DNA of 64,000 nt from Panax quinquefolius (Eukaryota > Streptophyta > Magnoliopsida > Apiales > Araliaceae), in NCBI GenBank assembly GCA_020205615.1, contig CM035156.1, forward strand, positions 17,945,128 to 18,009,127, written 5' to 3'. The position numbers were made by a program, and so were the translations under genes. Below are positions 26,249 through 38,341 of this stretch, piece after piece. The notes under the pieces were generated by a model. The model was given only the letters and a program-made list of their open reading frames with translations. It did not search any database and had not been told where the DNA came from. Position 1 is the stretch's first letter; each line of letters opens with the position of its first letter.

Positions 26249-27908
26249 CTATCTTGGTTGCGGAGGAGCAGGTTGTGAAAGGATTGGGGAAGGTTCTGTT
26301 GGAGTTGGAGTGGGTGGAATAACTATTGGCCTCTCCATGGAGAAGTGATTGGATCCTCCAAAGCTATCTATGGACTTCATGTATTCAGATGCATTGTTCT
26401 CAATAATCAAAGCATCTTCTAACTCGCGGACAATATCGACCATGCACGGTCGATATGCAGAGAAGGTCTCAATACATGCCAAAGCTACCTCCACCACCCT
26501 CCACATCGCCTCTGCATGGTACCCTCCCTTTATGTTAGGATCCACTATTTCATCAATTCGTGAGTTCCTTATATAAGGTTTGGCCTGTATGGAAAAAGGG
26601 CTTATATTTAAGTAAGATATTATACAACAGATATATAGAATCAACTAAAAACTATGTAAATATTAAATAACATAAAATATTATAGCATTCTCGGAAAATG
26701 GCTAGCTAACATTGACATGTAAACTATTTCCCACCTGAAACGAAGAATTTTAATAATTGATATGTTGAGCTCATTATACATTACTAAAACTGAAGCTACA
26801 ATTTCGTAATTATTAAGAGCACCTAAAGCTGCTGATAAATTTCTTATTTTCGTATTACAGGCAGTTGCAGAACTTTGACATGTGATGCATAAGAAGCATA
26901 CAGATCTGTTTGGTCTTGTATGGAATATGATAACTTTTTCTATTTGAAACTTAGTGATGTTTCTAATTTCATATCTTAGCTTATTTATGTTTAACAATAA
27001 GAAACTGTATGATAACATTTGTTCATTTTTATTTTTGAAACGGAGTATTAGGCTTACCGAAACATCTTTATAAACATATTGTATGTAGTATATTTAAATT
27101 AATATATAACAATAGTTAGAATATAATTTTACGTATGTATATAGACACACATACATATTCGGCACTGTCTTAAATTTTGTGCCAAAAGAAACCCAAAGCG
27201 AAGGGGCCTATATTTCTAGGATGGAAAGAATACTAGTTTATAAATGAAACTGATATTTCCACATGAAAATATGATATTCACTCACATAAATATGGGTCCC
27301 ACTCATTATTCATGTGAGGGAACCGTGTGGAAATATCATATTTCCATATGAAAGTATTAGTTGCCTTTATAAACTATATAGAGAATTTTAAATTTCAGTT
27401 GTTTGTGTTACTTTAATTGATTATTTATTTATTTTGGCAATAAATGTGGTTTGGTACTCATCACAACCAAAACAAAGAAAAAGTCTATACCAATTTTCAA
27501 CCCTAGTTGTCACCAGACTTTATATATGAAGTAAAAAACTTGAAATTAGAACACACCCATTCAACTAAGCTCCACTCAGTTCGTGGCCTTTTTATGTTGA
27601 GAGGTTCTCGTCCACTTATCATTTCAAGCAGCACGACTCCAAAGCTAAAGACATCACTTTTTGCAGACAAATGTTGGGTTGAATAATACCTGAAAGACAT
27701 AAATTATGATATTTAAAGAACTGAAGTTATTCAAGAGGTTAAACAGAACTCTAGAGACTTGAAAGCAATTAAGATATGATATCAATTCAACAATCCTTGT
27801 TACCCCAATCTAGATGGTTTGAGTGGGCTGAAAATGAATCTCATATGTAAAAGTAGAAAACAAGCAGGAAAATGATAAGATAAAAATAAATAAATATAAA
27901 AATAAATG

Positions 27909-27946
<38 letters not shown>

Positions 27947-30900
27947 GTATATATAATTAAATGAAAACGAAGGGAAAACAATGAAAAGAAGGAAAGGGAA
28001 ATAAGAGAAAATGTAAGCAAAAACAAAAGGTGGAACACTAGGACACAACCTTTTGATATGTGATTTCAATCCACTCACTCCTAACAAAGGCCATGTCCTC
28101 AATTATATTAGGCCCCTGGATGTCTTTTTGTACTACCTTCTCCCAGTAATTTTTGCCCTTTGTTAGGAGTAAGTGGACATGGCCTTTGTTAGAAATATAT
28201 ATCAATATCATTTAATACTTGGGATTGTTATGGTATCATCATGTCTCCATTATACCATGTTGATCCGAAGTATGTAATAATATTGGTATTCACGATGCTT
28301 TCATCTTGTTATTTATTAAAGTTTTCATACGTTTTTAGGTAGGTTCATATATCATAGTCAAATAAGTGAGCATAGTGATATGTTCCATATCATAATCATG
28401 CAAGTGAGTGTAGTAAATAGGCTGGCATATGATATCAGCCTCCATGCAAACATACTTACTCTGGATCCAAGTATCCAGCTGTCCCCCTTACTTCTAGAGA
28501 AGCTCCACTATCCCCTTCTTGAGGAGCATATTTTGAGAAACCAAAGTCTGCTACCTTGGCGCACATGGTATGATCTAGTAGTATGTTACTTGATTTTACA
28601 TCTCTGTGTATCACGCTTCGGCCCGAAAATGTGTGAAGATAGGTCAGACCTGAATGATGAAACTATTCTTTAAACATTCTCATAAATATTCAGTTTCGGA
28701 ACGTAAATGGCTAAAATTAATTACTCGTTGCAGATGAATGATCAAGCGGGAAGGTCTTGCGAGACCATAAATATATGTTGTTCACCCATGGAAGAGCCCT
28801 ATTAACTCACCTGTAAAGTCACAGTTTCTATTACCCATTGTTCTAGTTCAACCCATTAATATGCTATTATTAGTTGTTTATTTTATCCTTATTTTCTGCC
28901 TACTCTCTCCTGAAACAACTTCTGGATTATTATCACTTCATTGTCACTGCTGTGGTTAATTAGGATTGCGCCATTCATCTTCAGGGATTTAAGTAATAGG
29001 ATTTCCTTCTTCGATATAGGAAAGGGGATACAAAAGTGTTCCTTTGTCGATTTCTGAGCTTTGCTGGCAAGTTCAGTAAGGCATCACCTGGTCTTTGTTT
29101 TAAGATATGTTCTCAGCCTAGACTGTAGCTCTTGTGTGTCCACAAAAGTAACATCTTAGTTCATAAATAGAGATTTGAGTATTTGTGAAAGCATTACCTA
29201 TATATTGATTTTCTTGAATGTGATTGTGATTTCACATTAAAATGGCCGAGCTTGGTCATGGCTTCTTAGCAGTGATTTAAAAGAATTTATTTAACATATT
29301 CTTTCAAATTGCAATTTTATCTACTGTTTTATTATTAACTAATGTTCTGTGATCTGCAAAATCTTTTTAGCTTTATTTCTTCTCTAGTTATTATGTACAA
29401 GTCATCATTCTATATTGTTGTCTAATACTCGGCTATAAGTGTTATTGATATCTTTGGTTAATTGACTATTGTTTTTAAGCCATATTTTAATTCCAGGATG
29501 AAGATGTATTGTAATTTCTTTGTCATTTGGGAAATAATGTATTATAGTGAACCTAAATATAATCTCTTACTAGTATATTTATTCATTTTATAGTGCAGCC
29601 GCTCAGTGTAATGGTAAATTAATTTTTAGCTTTCAACCCTGAGACTGCAGGGTTTAATTTGAGAGTTGTAATCATTTTGCACCTCTCAACCCTGAGAGAG
29701 TGAGAGTGCAGGGTTTAATTTGACAGTAATCACTTTGTGCAAATATATCTCTTCTATGTACTTTCTGCTTGCATAAAACTTTACAAATTTCATATTACTA
29801 TAGACTGTATGCTACTTGCCTCGAGCAGCTCCTAAAGCAATGGAAAGCCTAGTTGGCCAGTCTAGAGTTTTCCGTTTAGCAGCTTCCCCTGGTATAGAAA
29901 TTATAGATGAGCAAATCAATATAAGTAAAGATTAGTTATAATCCAAACAAGAACTTGATGAGTTCATGTTTAAATGAGAAGTACCATAAAGGCGATCTTG
30001 TAGGGAGCCATTGGACATAAAAGGGTAAACAAGAATTTGTTGGTCATTTTCGCAACAGTATCCAAGAAGTGGTACCAGATTCTCATGCTGGATAGCTGAC
30101 AGAAGGTTTAGCTGTAGAAAGCATTGATAACAATTGTCATATGGAATATAAAATAGGTAAAAAGTCATACATTGAAACTAGGTATAGCTGTTCGTAAACT
30201 AGGTAGTGTGCTTTTGATAAGTGGTTGTAGTTGGTATATGTCATAGGTTCAAAACTTCATCAGAACACTTGGGGCTTACCCAAATGGTAGTAGTGGCTGT
30301 AGGTGTGTTACAAAAAATAAAACCTATTATTAAAATTACATTCAAATAATTAACATCGTTAACAGACAAATTTATATTGAATCTAGCACCTATGTGCAAA
30401 ACCTTAAGAGTAAGGGTGTAAAGGTTATTAGTACATGTCCATTCATTGCAATATTTCAGCTCACTGATGTTAAAATGTCTAGGGCGTATTAGCATGGACT
30501 CGGATGGAGGGTACTTTGAAGAGTCCGACTCGGGAACTCCTCAATTTTGCCAGTTTTTACACTAATATGAAATGTCCAGTACTTCAGGGAAAAGTAAAGA
30601 GTCCATGTAACATAGGCCTAGAGATAAAAATTATAGTTTATGAAGAAAACAAGAAAAATAAATTCAGCCTTCCTTGAGCCACGTAATTTTTTTTATACAC
30701 CACTAGAAGCTACTGCCAATTTGGTTTTGCACATATATGAATATTATTAGGCAAATGGTTTTAGATTGAGCAGGGTGAAAGAGTATTTCACCTCATTATC
30801 AAATTCACGAGTTCCCTGTGTCGAAGTGGCTGAGCGAACCTTCACAGCCACTTCTTTACCATCTGATAGAGTACCACGGTAAACAGATCCAAAACCACCT

Positions 30901-33900
30901 TCACCTATCAAAGTTTTGTACTGCTGGGTGGCAGATTCTATATTCTCAAGGCTAAAACTCTGTATAGATATTGATTTCAGAATGATATCATCCATGCTGG
31001 GTATTGAATAAATTGCATCTGCATTTAGGAAAAAATAAGTGAGAAATCATATTCTCTCGTAAGGTAAAACATAGACCGAGCAGATGATAAAACTCACTAA
31101 AATATTATTCATCAGGTGGAAACTTTAATGAGTTAGAGAGTCTTATACTTGTTGATCAACAAGTTGCTCATGGTCTCAGTTGGAATAGGAGGGGGGAAAA
31201 GAGATATATCTGAAGTGGTTTTATGATCTCTAACCGATTTCATGATTTAGTTTTGACAATTGGTGATCAAATTCCTTAATTTTATTTTATTTCTGCTAAA
31301 TAAGTTCCTTAATTCCTATATTTTTGTATATATGTTTACTGTCTGTGAAGATTTTTTTTATTTTTTTTAGTTTTGATGACTTTCGTATAGTATATCATTA
31401 TGGGATGGAAAGTTTAATTAGCCTGAGAATCTAATACTCCCCCAAAATAATTATAATAGTTGCTCATAGGCTCAGTTGGAAAGGAGGGGGAGAAAAGATG
31501 GACACGCCAAGTAGAATAATGATTTTGTTTCTTGTCATAAATCCCGTCCTTTAGTGTTTATGTTTATTGTCAAGGAGATAAGTTTTATTTTCGATGACTT
31601 TCATATAATAAATAGTTCGTCATTCTCTTGTATATGTTATTACCTAGTTTTGTATAACCACAAAGGCTTGGGTATAATATTTTCCTTTTACGATCTACAA
31701 TAGAGACTCAATAAGAATTGCCTGCTTTCAGTCTGAAAGTTTTTATTTAGATAAAACTTTTATTCTGAAAGTTTATGGACTATAAGTAGGAATATTGACC
31801 ATTAGCTGAGACTAACTATCGTCTTTGAATGGTAAACAATAAAAAAACTGATTTTGCTAGTTAGTTTTAATATATCATTACTTATCAAAAAAGGAAAAGA
31901 AAAAGAAAAAGAAAAAAAAGTTATCTTGTCATATGCTGAAGTCAAATCTAGGAAATCTTGTAGTGGAAAAATAAATAGATATCTCACTCTTTGTCATTGG
32001 ATGTTCTTTTGCATCAAACTTTCCATTAGCCATCAACCTTCTCTTGTAAAAGCAACTGAAGAAAATTCCAACTGCAACAACAATTAAGAGTATTCCACCT
32101 GTAACTGTTCCTATAACAATTCCTTTTGTTGAGGATGATCCCTGACCGCCACAGATTCCTTTGCTGAAACAGAGAAATGAACAAATACAATCAGCTTCTT
32201 CTTCCTCTCCCCCCACCTGTACTTTCACATATTCCTAATCTTGAAAGGCTAAATTTCGTACTCTGTGTCAAGTCTTGATCTGTAAAGGTTTGCAGGAAGC
32301 TCTTTGCTTAAATGCTTATTGCAGCCAAATAATCTGTAGAAGAAACATATACTGATTTAGGCAACCAACCCAAACAAAATTAAAATAAAAGGAAAGAAAA
32401 AATACTGAATTAGGCATGGTTTCTGTGTAAATGTCCACAACTTGCCTCAGTTTTATATACCATAAATATATACAATGAAAGTACTCACAACGTTACTAAA
32501 AAGGGTAGCGAAGCAAGTGATTCTGGAATATTTCCCATGAGGTTGTTGTGGCTCAGATCCCTAATACATGTTATTAAATCAATTAACATATAAAACAAAG
32601 AGGTTGTGTTATAGCATAAATCATGGTTTGACCAGTTATACTAAAGTAGTTAATTCAAGATTGACGGTGAGTGATCGAGGATAAAAAATGGTATCATAAC
32701 ACATCAATTGTTAGAGAGAGTTCAGTACACTGTGGTCAACATGAAGGAAGATGTGAACACAGGGATAGCACTGGTGAAGCCATTGTTGCTCATGTTCCTA
32801 GTATACAGAGAAATAGTAAGCAACAAAAGTTTAGAGTTTGAGGAAATTAAATAGCATCCCATCCACGAGTGACCTAATGAAAATCAACATTATTAATCGT
32901 ACAGTTTCCTTAGGTTGGCCAGCTTTGTGATACTGTGAGGAAGTGGTCCTTGAAGATTTCTGAAAGAAAGATCCCTGAAGCAAGTAGGTAGTGACAAAAC
33001 AAATTAATTATTGACATTTACGCATTACCCATTTCCATATATCTACATAATCTTCCTTTGAACAATCAAACTTATATGTGGGGGAAGAACAAAGAAACTA
33101 CCCAACTATAATGAAGAGGAAAGAACTCACAACTTAGTGATGGCTGAGGAACTATTACTGTACACACAGAACAGACCATCCCAGGGAAGGGGAAGGCATG
33201 GGTCTCCAGACCAACTTCTCAGTAGTTTGTTATCTTTGTTGTCCACAAATAATTGATTCCTAACATCCACAATGACATTTACTGAAGGGAAAGATGGATT
33301 AGTGATTATACGTTATGTTTTTATCCTAAAAAAAGAGTGGGTAAATATTTATGTTTTAAGTAGGATACAAGTATGCTCTTGTCTTTCCTATTGAACAGAA
33401 TTATGTGTGGGTGTTCATGTATGCATTTATTTAGTAATTTTGTATTGTTTACATCCGTATAGCTTCCTTCAGATATTTGGATTAACTAACTAGAAATAAT
33501 TCATGTGAACTTACCATCTTCTTGAGCAGTACCTTGAACCCATGGGCGAACCTGCAAAATCTCATAAGCATTACAAATGGGTCCCAACTGGGAGCCATTG
33601 GTGGTCTTTATCATTGTCAAATTTAGAGTTCCGTTTGCTACAAAGTTCAAAACAACTGTTCTGTATCTGGAACCAACACCCAGTATATCAATTTCCTGCT
33701 GCTTCTCATTGTTAATGTATATATCGAACACCCGTTGCCCAGCTTGAACAGAGTCATTGAGCTCAAGAAAGTAAAGGTAGAGATCATACTCATAGAATCC
33801 AGTATCAAAGTTATCGTGTATGAATTGCAAAAGCTCTGGATGGGTTAGAGCTGTTTGTAGCACTTGGATAGGAGGTAATATTGTGCTAGTATTGGAGATG

Positions 33901-36020
33901 GCCATGTTGGCCATGGATAATGATGTGTCATTACTGGGATGGTCTGATTCTGGTCTCCAAATTCGGTCATATGGATCATATGGATACCTGAAATTGGAAA
34001 ATTATACATGGATTTATGAGCTTAAAGCCTTAATCCGTTAGTGTTTGTTTCCGGATGTAAGGGTTGGTCAATACACAGGGTATATGACAATTTCCTGTAT
34101 TAAGTTACAAGTTTTATTCTCACAGTACTTTGGTACGCAACAAAAGTATGGACTTTACTATAGATTTCTTTGTGCCATAGGCCCCCTCAGGTGTCATTGA
34201 CCAATTTGCTATTGTAGCACTTGGCAGTAAGCTTTTGTAGGTATTTTACAACATAGCATTTTTGCAAGTACATTTCCTTTTATTTGGTAGTCAAATTTCT
34301 TTTCTCAAAGGGAGGATGCCTACGAAGTGCCCAACTTGTAAAATTGGTGATGGTACATTGATTATTGATCAGGTAATGGTGCTATAGAATGAGGATAGTG
34401 GATTTGTGCAGATGATAGTGGTGGTTTGAGAAAAAGAAATGCATTTGTGGAGAAGAAATCATTTTCCTTGCTTGAGATAGTTGAACTGAGGTGAATTAGA
34501 AGTTTATATTCATGTGATGCCTATTATGAAAACTTCAACATCTAGTTGGGGCCTGTTATTGTTGCTTTTCTGTGTTACATTTTTCATTTTTGTTTTTTAA
34601 CTTCAAGTCGTAAACATTTAGCTGATTTATGTTTAGTCTTTCTTGGCTTTTAAACAAATAGGGAAGAATACCTGATCTCCACTCCTGTGCTTCCGACATC
34701 AACTCTATCTACAAGTTTGAGAACAACAGAAGCTTTCTCCTTCAGATACTCTGGATTCAAAGGCCTCAATTCAAGCTTTGAAAGGTAAGGATCTCCCTGC
34801 TCTTTCGATAGGCAAAAGTTCATATAGTCATTAGTAGCTTTGAAAACTCCCTCCACCACTGCATCATCTGATGATTTCACTAGGGCTATGGATGTGACAT
34901 CAATTAAAACATCAAAGATAGTGCCTGGAGGTTTTCTCTGCAGTTCTGCGGCAGTGAATGTACCTCTTATCAGATAGTTTTGATCCTTCCTAGTTGTTAA
35001 GTTGTAACACCATTTATTACCCAAGCTTGAGCTGAAAACTCGAGCTCTAACATAGGCCGTGTTATTTTGAACTGGTCGAGCAATGTCTTGGCAACTTGGT
35101 TTATCGGGGTACCTATTGTAGTCTGTTGCCCAACTTATATTGGTACTTGGATCAGTAAAGTTTGTATCAGCACAACACTGTATACTCTCAAACCCTGCAT
35201 GACAGTTCATGTTAATGTTAAAGAACTATTGAGTTAACATAAATCAATATCTATAGTACATCACTGTGAGCACTTTTATGTCAGACTATTGACGCAAGTG
35301 TAAATTTCTGTTTTTCCAACTATTGATAAGTTCTTGTGGAGATCTACCCGCCCTCCACCTTTCTTCTCCCCTTTTCAACCGTTATACTATGGATCTAATT
35401 AGTCAGTAAAGTTTTGTGGTGACCGGGGAGTAGTACACGCTAAAATTTTATGCTTAGCTTTAGGTACTTTTGTGCTGAGAAAGCTCATTCTTGATCAGTT
35501 ATCATTGTAATTAAAATGATTTGGCTGATCTAGAGCTTGTCCCTGCATGGTCATTTTTAACTGTTGATCAGATTGATATATATATATATATATATATATA
35601 TGGATTTGGGGGGAAATATCCTTCAAGCAAGATCTAGCCTTTTAGATTGATTATTAGATTATGATAATTACAGATAATTGTTTATGCTAGCACTTGAGGT
35701 ATTAATCTTGGTTAACTACATGTTAGATGTGAATTCTGAAAGGATTATATCAATCTTATCCTACCTAATTTTAAGGTTGACAATTCACTGGGTGAAACTA
35801 AAATTCTTTAAATATGAGCAGTAAACAAATTCTTTACGCGAAAGATTATTGAAAGAGACTTATTTCAAGATTTAAAATCACCCTGTGGAGACTGCGATTA
35901 AATCACTAAAACTGTGTACTGCATACCTTCTTGTGCATAAGTTGATTGAAAAACTATGAAGACGCAAAGAATATAACAGCCAACCACTCTTATTTTCCAG
36001 TAATCCAATCCTTCCATCAT
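26249..36020 (-). CDS. SYMRK: SYMRK: malectin-like/LRR symbiosis receptor kinase
   Basis: 15 exons, 5' to 3' on the minus strand: 36020-35927, 35194-34672, 33987-33515, 33281-33131, 32974-32903, 32797-32729, 32560-32489, 32333-32262, 32163-31988, 31018-30792, 30111-29985, 29888-29820, 28649-28460, 27689-27557, 26584-26249. The total is 2784 nt, 927 aa, with no stop or phase break. SYMRK (DMI2/NORK) is the plasma-membrane co-receptor upstream of nuclear calcium spiking in mycorrhizal and nodule symbiosis. Signal peptide about 1-29; malectin-like domain about 32-365; GDPC motif 389-392; three LRRs on single exons of 69-72 bp; TM about 524-547; kinase from about 590 with GEGGFG 606-611, Lys627, Tyr672 gatekeeper, HRD 723-725 and DFG 743-745. 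The C-terminus is PPQPR, as in legume SYMRK. The MM start is the first in-frame ATG before the hydrophobic signal. Intron 12 uses a GC donor. Confidence 0.96.
27911..27941. repeat. (TA)n microsatellite in SYMRK intron 13
   Basis: About 15 uninterrupted units. The same intron has a fold-back at about 28075-28195, where CTAACAAAGGCCATGTCC recurs as its reverse complement. Confidence 0.95.
28650..29819 (-). other. SYMRK intron 12 with GC donor and internal duplication
   Basis: On the minus strand the exon ends CGAG and the intron begins GCAAGTAG; the acceptor is ATTCAG before GTCTGACC. A GC-AG intron is needed to keep the conserved GAARGL-YLHTF kinase sequence. The intron contains a local duplication at about 29630-29735, in which CAACCCTGAGA and GCAGGGTTTAATTTGA each occur twice. 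The preceding GTGTAATGGTAA and GGGTTTAATTTG resemble decayed A and B boxes of a tRNA-derived SINE. Confidence 0.6.
31019..31987 (-). other. SYMRK intron 9 with diverged internal duplication
   Basis: Two similar segments at about 31120-31210 and 31410-31500 share GTTGCTCAT, GCTCAGTTGGAA-like words and a GGAGGGGGGA tract, in the same order. They are diverged and non-coding. Confidence 0.4.
35576..35601. repeat. (TA)n microsatellite in SYMRK intron 1
   Basis: About 13 units within the intron between the signal-peptide exon and the first malectin-domain exon. Confidence 0.95.
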
Positions 36021-38341
36021 CGCCTTATCATGAACCCAAGTTGCCCCATCTGGTCATCAAACTTACGGGACTTGCCTAGTTAATCTCCATTTTAGGCCTT
36101 CTCACTTTGTTGAATGTCATCATTTCTTGATTAACGGTTTCTATGATTCACTAATAATCCCAACCAGATTCTTCAGTTTTTTCATTACCTGATTAAAAGT
36201 AGGGGGAAAAAAGAATCCTCTTGATGGTATGAAAATCTGTGATGGTAGTCGGAGATTTTAGGAGAAAAAGATTTAGAAAACAGCATCAGAAGAAGTAGAG
36301 GTTTGGAGGGGAAAAGGATGGGCAAAATTCAGTTTGACCTCAATCGTGGACATTGCAGAACTGGTAGGAAGATGAGAGAGTGCTTGAATTAGAATAATCC
36401 AAATTGTTGTTTATTTTATTTTATTTTTCTAATTAGTTTTAATTAATACTAATATTAGTTTGTCTTAGTAGTGCAGGTGAGTTCTTTATATAATAAATTA
36501 ATATTGTTTAAAATAATGCGAGGCGGAGCAACCCTTCACCTTCGTCTCTCCTCTTGTCTGTGTCCTGGAATGCAACATCATGGAAATGAGGTTTGGGATA
36601 AAACTCATTGTTTAAGGTAGAGTATTTTACTAATTATATGATCTCACCAAGTAAAGACTATGTCCATCCCCAGTGAAAAAATTATGCTTTTTTATTTTTA
36701 CTGTTTATGACTGTAAATGTATTTATTTATTTAACATTGAAGTGAGGATGCAATGCATGCATATATTAAAGTAGTATTTCACTATAGGCAATATTTATAC
36801 ATAATCAAACATTCACATATGAAAAGTTCATTAATAGATTAGTGGTATCACTTTGTTTATTAGTTTAGCCGTGTGTGTATGACTATTATTATTATTATTG
36901 GATGCAGATATGGAATCAGCCCCGACATGATGTGTTGTAGTAACTGGTCAATCTTTTCTGTATTGAACCGACTTGTTATGTTGCTAGTTATTGAAATTGG
37001 GGGTTTCCTATTTAGATGCCTAGCTGGGTTATCTCCCTGGTCCGTCCATACTTGCTTGTATTCTTAGGAAGGAGGCTTATACATTAAAGATAGAGATGAT
37101 GAAAATTTTGAATTGGCTTCTGCAGTCCTTCAGTTGATTAATATAATTAATTTACTTTCTCTTCTTTTTTAGACTTGAGAAAAAAAGACGTTCCTATAAA
37201 ATTTAACCTCGATGAAATCTTTGGTATTGGTTGACAATATATAAAAAAAAAAAAACATACTCCAGTATCCTAAAAGCAATATAGGTAGTTAAACAATTTA
37301 AATCAAGGTCTTTTGGAGTGGGATTCAATTAGAAGCAGTCTATATATTTAATAGATATAGCTTTTGAAAAATGTTATTATATCGACAAAGTCCTTATCTA
37401 GGATAAATTTATTACATTTTTGAATTTGTAGTCAAATGAAGAGTAATTTCATCTACTTAAATTAACTTTAAATTGGTCAAACAATTATATTGACTTGTAA
37501 CTCCATCTGCATGCCCTATACCATTCCTAATAGCACATAATTAACTCCTCTTTCAAGATATTTAAATTGTCTATCTTATTTTTAAAGCTCGTTCTGTTCT
37601 ACTGTGAATTTTTACCTAGGTTGAAAACTTTAAAAGACTAGGTAAGAATGACTAGGTTTACATCATTGTTTGCTACGTAACTTGGTTGGCATATGCTTTT
37701 ATTTGGTCTTTTAAGGTTGGCATATTCCAAGCACCAACCTTTTGTAAATTTTTAACATCATCCGTTCCAACTTTTCTCTTTAAATAATTTCTCCGATTAC
37801 AATACTAAACCAATGAACAAAGCAACTTGAAAAGAAAACAAATCTAGCTATTAAAATGAGTAAGCACCTCATAATAATAAACGCTGTTTTCTTGATTAAA
37901 TATTTTGATTCTTGATGCATAAACTCTTGATGCATGGAACTCACCGTATGTGCTAGCTGATGAATAATTATAGTGCGATCCTCTGTTTTGATTCCAAAGA
38001 AAAGTATTTTCTGATAGTAAAATTAATTTGATGTACTGACATATTTTTATGGAATAGAATGATATTTATATGATGATTTTCTTCAACCTTAAAAGAGTAG
38101 TGCATCAACTTCTTGCAAGGTTTCAAGTTCAACTTGATCTCCTTTCTCTGGGATCTCAATGAGTTTCCATAATTATATCAGAGAAAGATCTGACACTAAC
38201 CGTATACTATCAACTTGTTTTACAATAATATATTAATTCCAGAATAAATTATCCAGTAGTAATAAAACAATCCACTCATATTACATCAACCAACCAACCT
38301 AATGTCTGGAGAACAAATTCAATCAAGATCAGAATATTACG
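36021..38341 (-). other. STR-SYMRK intergenic spacer (SYMRK promoter, STR 3' end)
   Basis: 2.3 kb between the STR stop and the SYMRK start, both genes on the minus strand. It must hold the SYMRK promoter and 5' UTR and the STR 3' UTR. It is AT-rich with a short ATT run near 36885-36899. No gene or transposon ends were recognised. Confidence 0.7.

Noticed and set aside
32262..32333. Apparent in-frame stop in SYMRK after the third LRR
   Set aside because: The stop lies beyond the donor GTACGA at 32261; splicing there restores the frame into the juxtamembrane exon.
26249..36020. SYMRK as a pseudogene because its open frames are scattered and one junction lacks a GT donor
   Set aside because: All 15 exons join in phase with conserved residues. 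The only exception is a GC donor, which is a legitimate minor class.
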